Both the position numbers and the translations under genes were made by a program. A stretch of DNA of 64,000 bases from Thermoplasmata archaeon. GTDB lineage: Archaea; Thermoplasmatota; Thermoplasmata; Thermoplasmatales; Thermoplasmataceae. Location: NCBI GenBank assembly GCA_021797735.1, contig JAJZZE010000024.1, forward strand, positions 62,001 through 126,000, in the 5' to 3' direction. Below are positions 64,000-64,000 of this stretch, in pieces. Positions within the stretch are counted from its first letter, which is position 1; each line of letters begins with the position of its first letter. The notes under the pieces were generated by a model, which did no database searches, was not told where the DNA came from, and was given only the letters and a program-made list of their open reading frames with translations.

Positions 64000-64000
64000 A

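Noticed and set aside
1-64000. CRISPR array or Cas genes
   Set aside because: No regularly spaced 25-40-bp repeats and no Cas motif were seen anywhere in the window.

Overview
The window is archaeal chromosome, most likely from the order Thermoplasmatales (a Ferroplasma/Acidiplasma/Picrophilus-like thermoacidophile; genus not certain). The evidence is an archaeal gene set (PCNA, membrane-bound LonB, S3Ae/eS1, KEOPS Cgi121, NMD3, archaeal LeuRS, pyruvoyl arginine decarboxylase), a 15-nt intron in tRNA-Met, TATA boxes instead of -35/-10 promoters, and very AT-rich DNA with ATA/AGG/AAT-heavy codon use. No homology search was run; family names come from motifs and remembered family features.

Left end (1-11.0 kb): endonuclease V runs into tRNA-Leu(CAG). 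A perfect 98-bp direct repeat starts in the 3' end of that tRNA (409-506) and recurs at 10952-11049. Between the copies lies a mobile island of about 10.5 kb with visibly higher GC than most of the window. Its cargo is a tight four-gene minus-strand operon: a large Eco57I/PglX-type adenine methylase, an XRE-ImmA/IrrE protease-regulator, a DUF4411 PIN-like protein, and a PLD-nuclease/SNF2-helicase fusion. This is the strongest candidate for a new or variant defence system. An integrase fragment without its catalytic domain sits inside the right repeat.

11.3-23.1 kb: a three-gene HicA-like toxin-antitoxin candidate; a rhodanese; a six-gene minus-strand operon with a 925-residue sequon-rich surface protein, MoxR ATPase, DUF58 protein and membrane partners; then a PfkB kinase, Cgi121 and LonB. 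23.4-30.9 kb is housekeeping: FAH-family hydrolase, SAH hydrolase, a riboflavin/F420-pathway reductase, an amidohydrolase, tRNA-Arg, PCNA, glutamate dehydrogenase, a DUF2250 protein and tRNA-Gly.

31.0-32.4 kb has transposase and DUF3800 debris, a second tRNA-linked copy of the repeat family, and a possible structured RNA. Then follow intron-bearing tRNA-Met, S3Ae, arginine deiminase, NMD3, a YyaL/DUF255 protein, a histidine phosphatase and a DtxR-type regulator. 39.5-43.9 kb is again accessory: two decayed transposases, an NRAMP-related transporter operon of higher GC, and an alkylation-repair pair consisting of an O6-alkylguanine methyltransferase followed by a 57-codon stand-alone Ada zinc domain absent from the ORF track.

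44.1-64 kb: tRNA-Val, leuS with pyruvoyl arginine decarboxylase, an AAA/DUF4143 ATPase behind two matched palindromes, a TPR protein, an MFS transporter, a CobN/ChlH-like chelatase with a ChlI-ChlD fusion, a SIS-domain sugar isomerase, and an overlapping histidine operon (hisZ-G-D-B-H-A-F-IE) that continues beyond the right edge.
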